From positions 25,382,054-25,446,053 of the forward strand of contig CM019216.1 of the NCBI GenBank assembly GCA_009741485.1: a stretch of 64,000 bases of DNA, given 5' to 3'. Source of the DNA: Malurus cyaneus samueli. Lineage: Eukaryota; Chordata; Aves; Passeriformes; Maluridae. The stretch's first letter is position 1, and each line of letters begins with the position of its first letter. The notes below the pieces were generated by a model. The model saw nothing but the letters and a program-made list of their open reading frames with translations. It ran no database searches and was not told the DNA's origin. Shown here one piece after another: positions 63,521 through 64,000 of this stretch. Position numbers and translations under genes: made by a program.

Positions 63521-64000
63521 AAATTTTCAGTCCACCTAAATCATATTTTGAATGACTATCAAGTCTGCATCAACACATAGGAAATGTAGTTTAAATATTT
63601 TTTTTTAAATTTATCCCTTTAAAAAGTAAATAATACATACTTAACTTCAGCACACATATATACAGAAAACCCTAAATTCAGTCATAGAAATTCTGACCAG
63701 GAATACAGTATTTGAGATTGTCATGCCATGTAAAGTCTTTGTACTGTTTGATTTTAGGTTCAAGGCACTTGGAGTTTAATCTCTTGACTGCTAGAGACAG
63801 AATGCGCTCAGTACAATAAACATCTCAAAATTTCTTATTATGCTCACTCATTCACTCAATTATTTTTCTAGTTTACTTTTCATATCTTCTTTTGACTCAC
63901 ACTCTTTATTTTATTATTTTTTTTTTTTTTTGTGAAAAGTACACTATGACAAAATGTAGGACTGGAACTTTTGCCCAGTCTTCTTTTTATTGGGGTGGGT
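63521..64000. other. AT-rich unique noncoding DNA
   Basis: No gene or repeat was recognised. There is a T run near 63916-63930. Confidence 0.55.

Noticed and set aside
1..64000. CRISPR arrays, operons, ribosome binding sites, tRNA and rRNA genes
   Set aside because: No regularly spaced direct repeats with unique spacers, no tRNA B-box-like GGTTCGAATCC words and no rRNA sequence were noticed. The vertebrate context makes bacterial features implausible.

Overview
The base composition and repeat content identify this as nuclear DNA from a bird. It carries CR1 LINE fragments, several of them ending in ATTCTATG-like octamers, and solo LTRs of the ERVK and ERVL types found in avian genomes. The LTR mix would fit a songbird, but I cannot fix the species. 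Most of the window is AT-rich, CpG-poor and unique, as in an intergenic desert or a very long intron on a macrochromosome. I found no protein-coding exon, tRNA, rRNA or known ncRNA that I can defend. The short open frames scattered through it are chance frames, mostly under 110 codons.

Layout. 1-8.4 kb is AT-rich unique DNA with one CR1 tail (minus strand). 8404-8808 is a clean solo LTR with a 6-bp target-site duplication (TSD), TATA box and poly(A) signal. 8.8-22.07 kb is AT-rich DNA with a 5-N gap and several homeodomain/POU-like AT-rich stretches. 22067-22091 is a 25-N gap, followed immediately by about 1.8 kb of extremely pyrimidine-skewed sequence (to about 23.88 kb). 23.9-28.2 kb is AT-rich again. 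28219-29013 is a second clean solo LTR (minus strand, 5-bp TSD) with a GC-rich interior holding two copies of a YY1-like motif block. 29.9-39.0 kb carries three CR1 copies on the plus strand, the longest being 37.57-39.02 kb. About 40.3-41.6 kb is a decayed ERVK-type LTR. 49.28-49.63 kb is an ancient L3-like CR1 tail (minus strand). About 52.4-53.75 kb is a related LTR holding a 20-bp minisatellite of about 21 copies. 60.0-63.4 kb is a repeat cluster: two CR1 fragments and two ERVL-type LTRs in opposite orientations.

Nothing here forms an operon or pathway. The sequence records successive retroelement insertions into neutral DNA, possibly with interspersed noncoding regulatory elements that only alignment could confirm. 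The most unusual blocks are the pyrimidine-skewed segment beside the gap (possibly an assembly artefact) and the LTR-embedded minisatellite, which is open in all six frames. I found no convincing new biological system.
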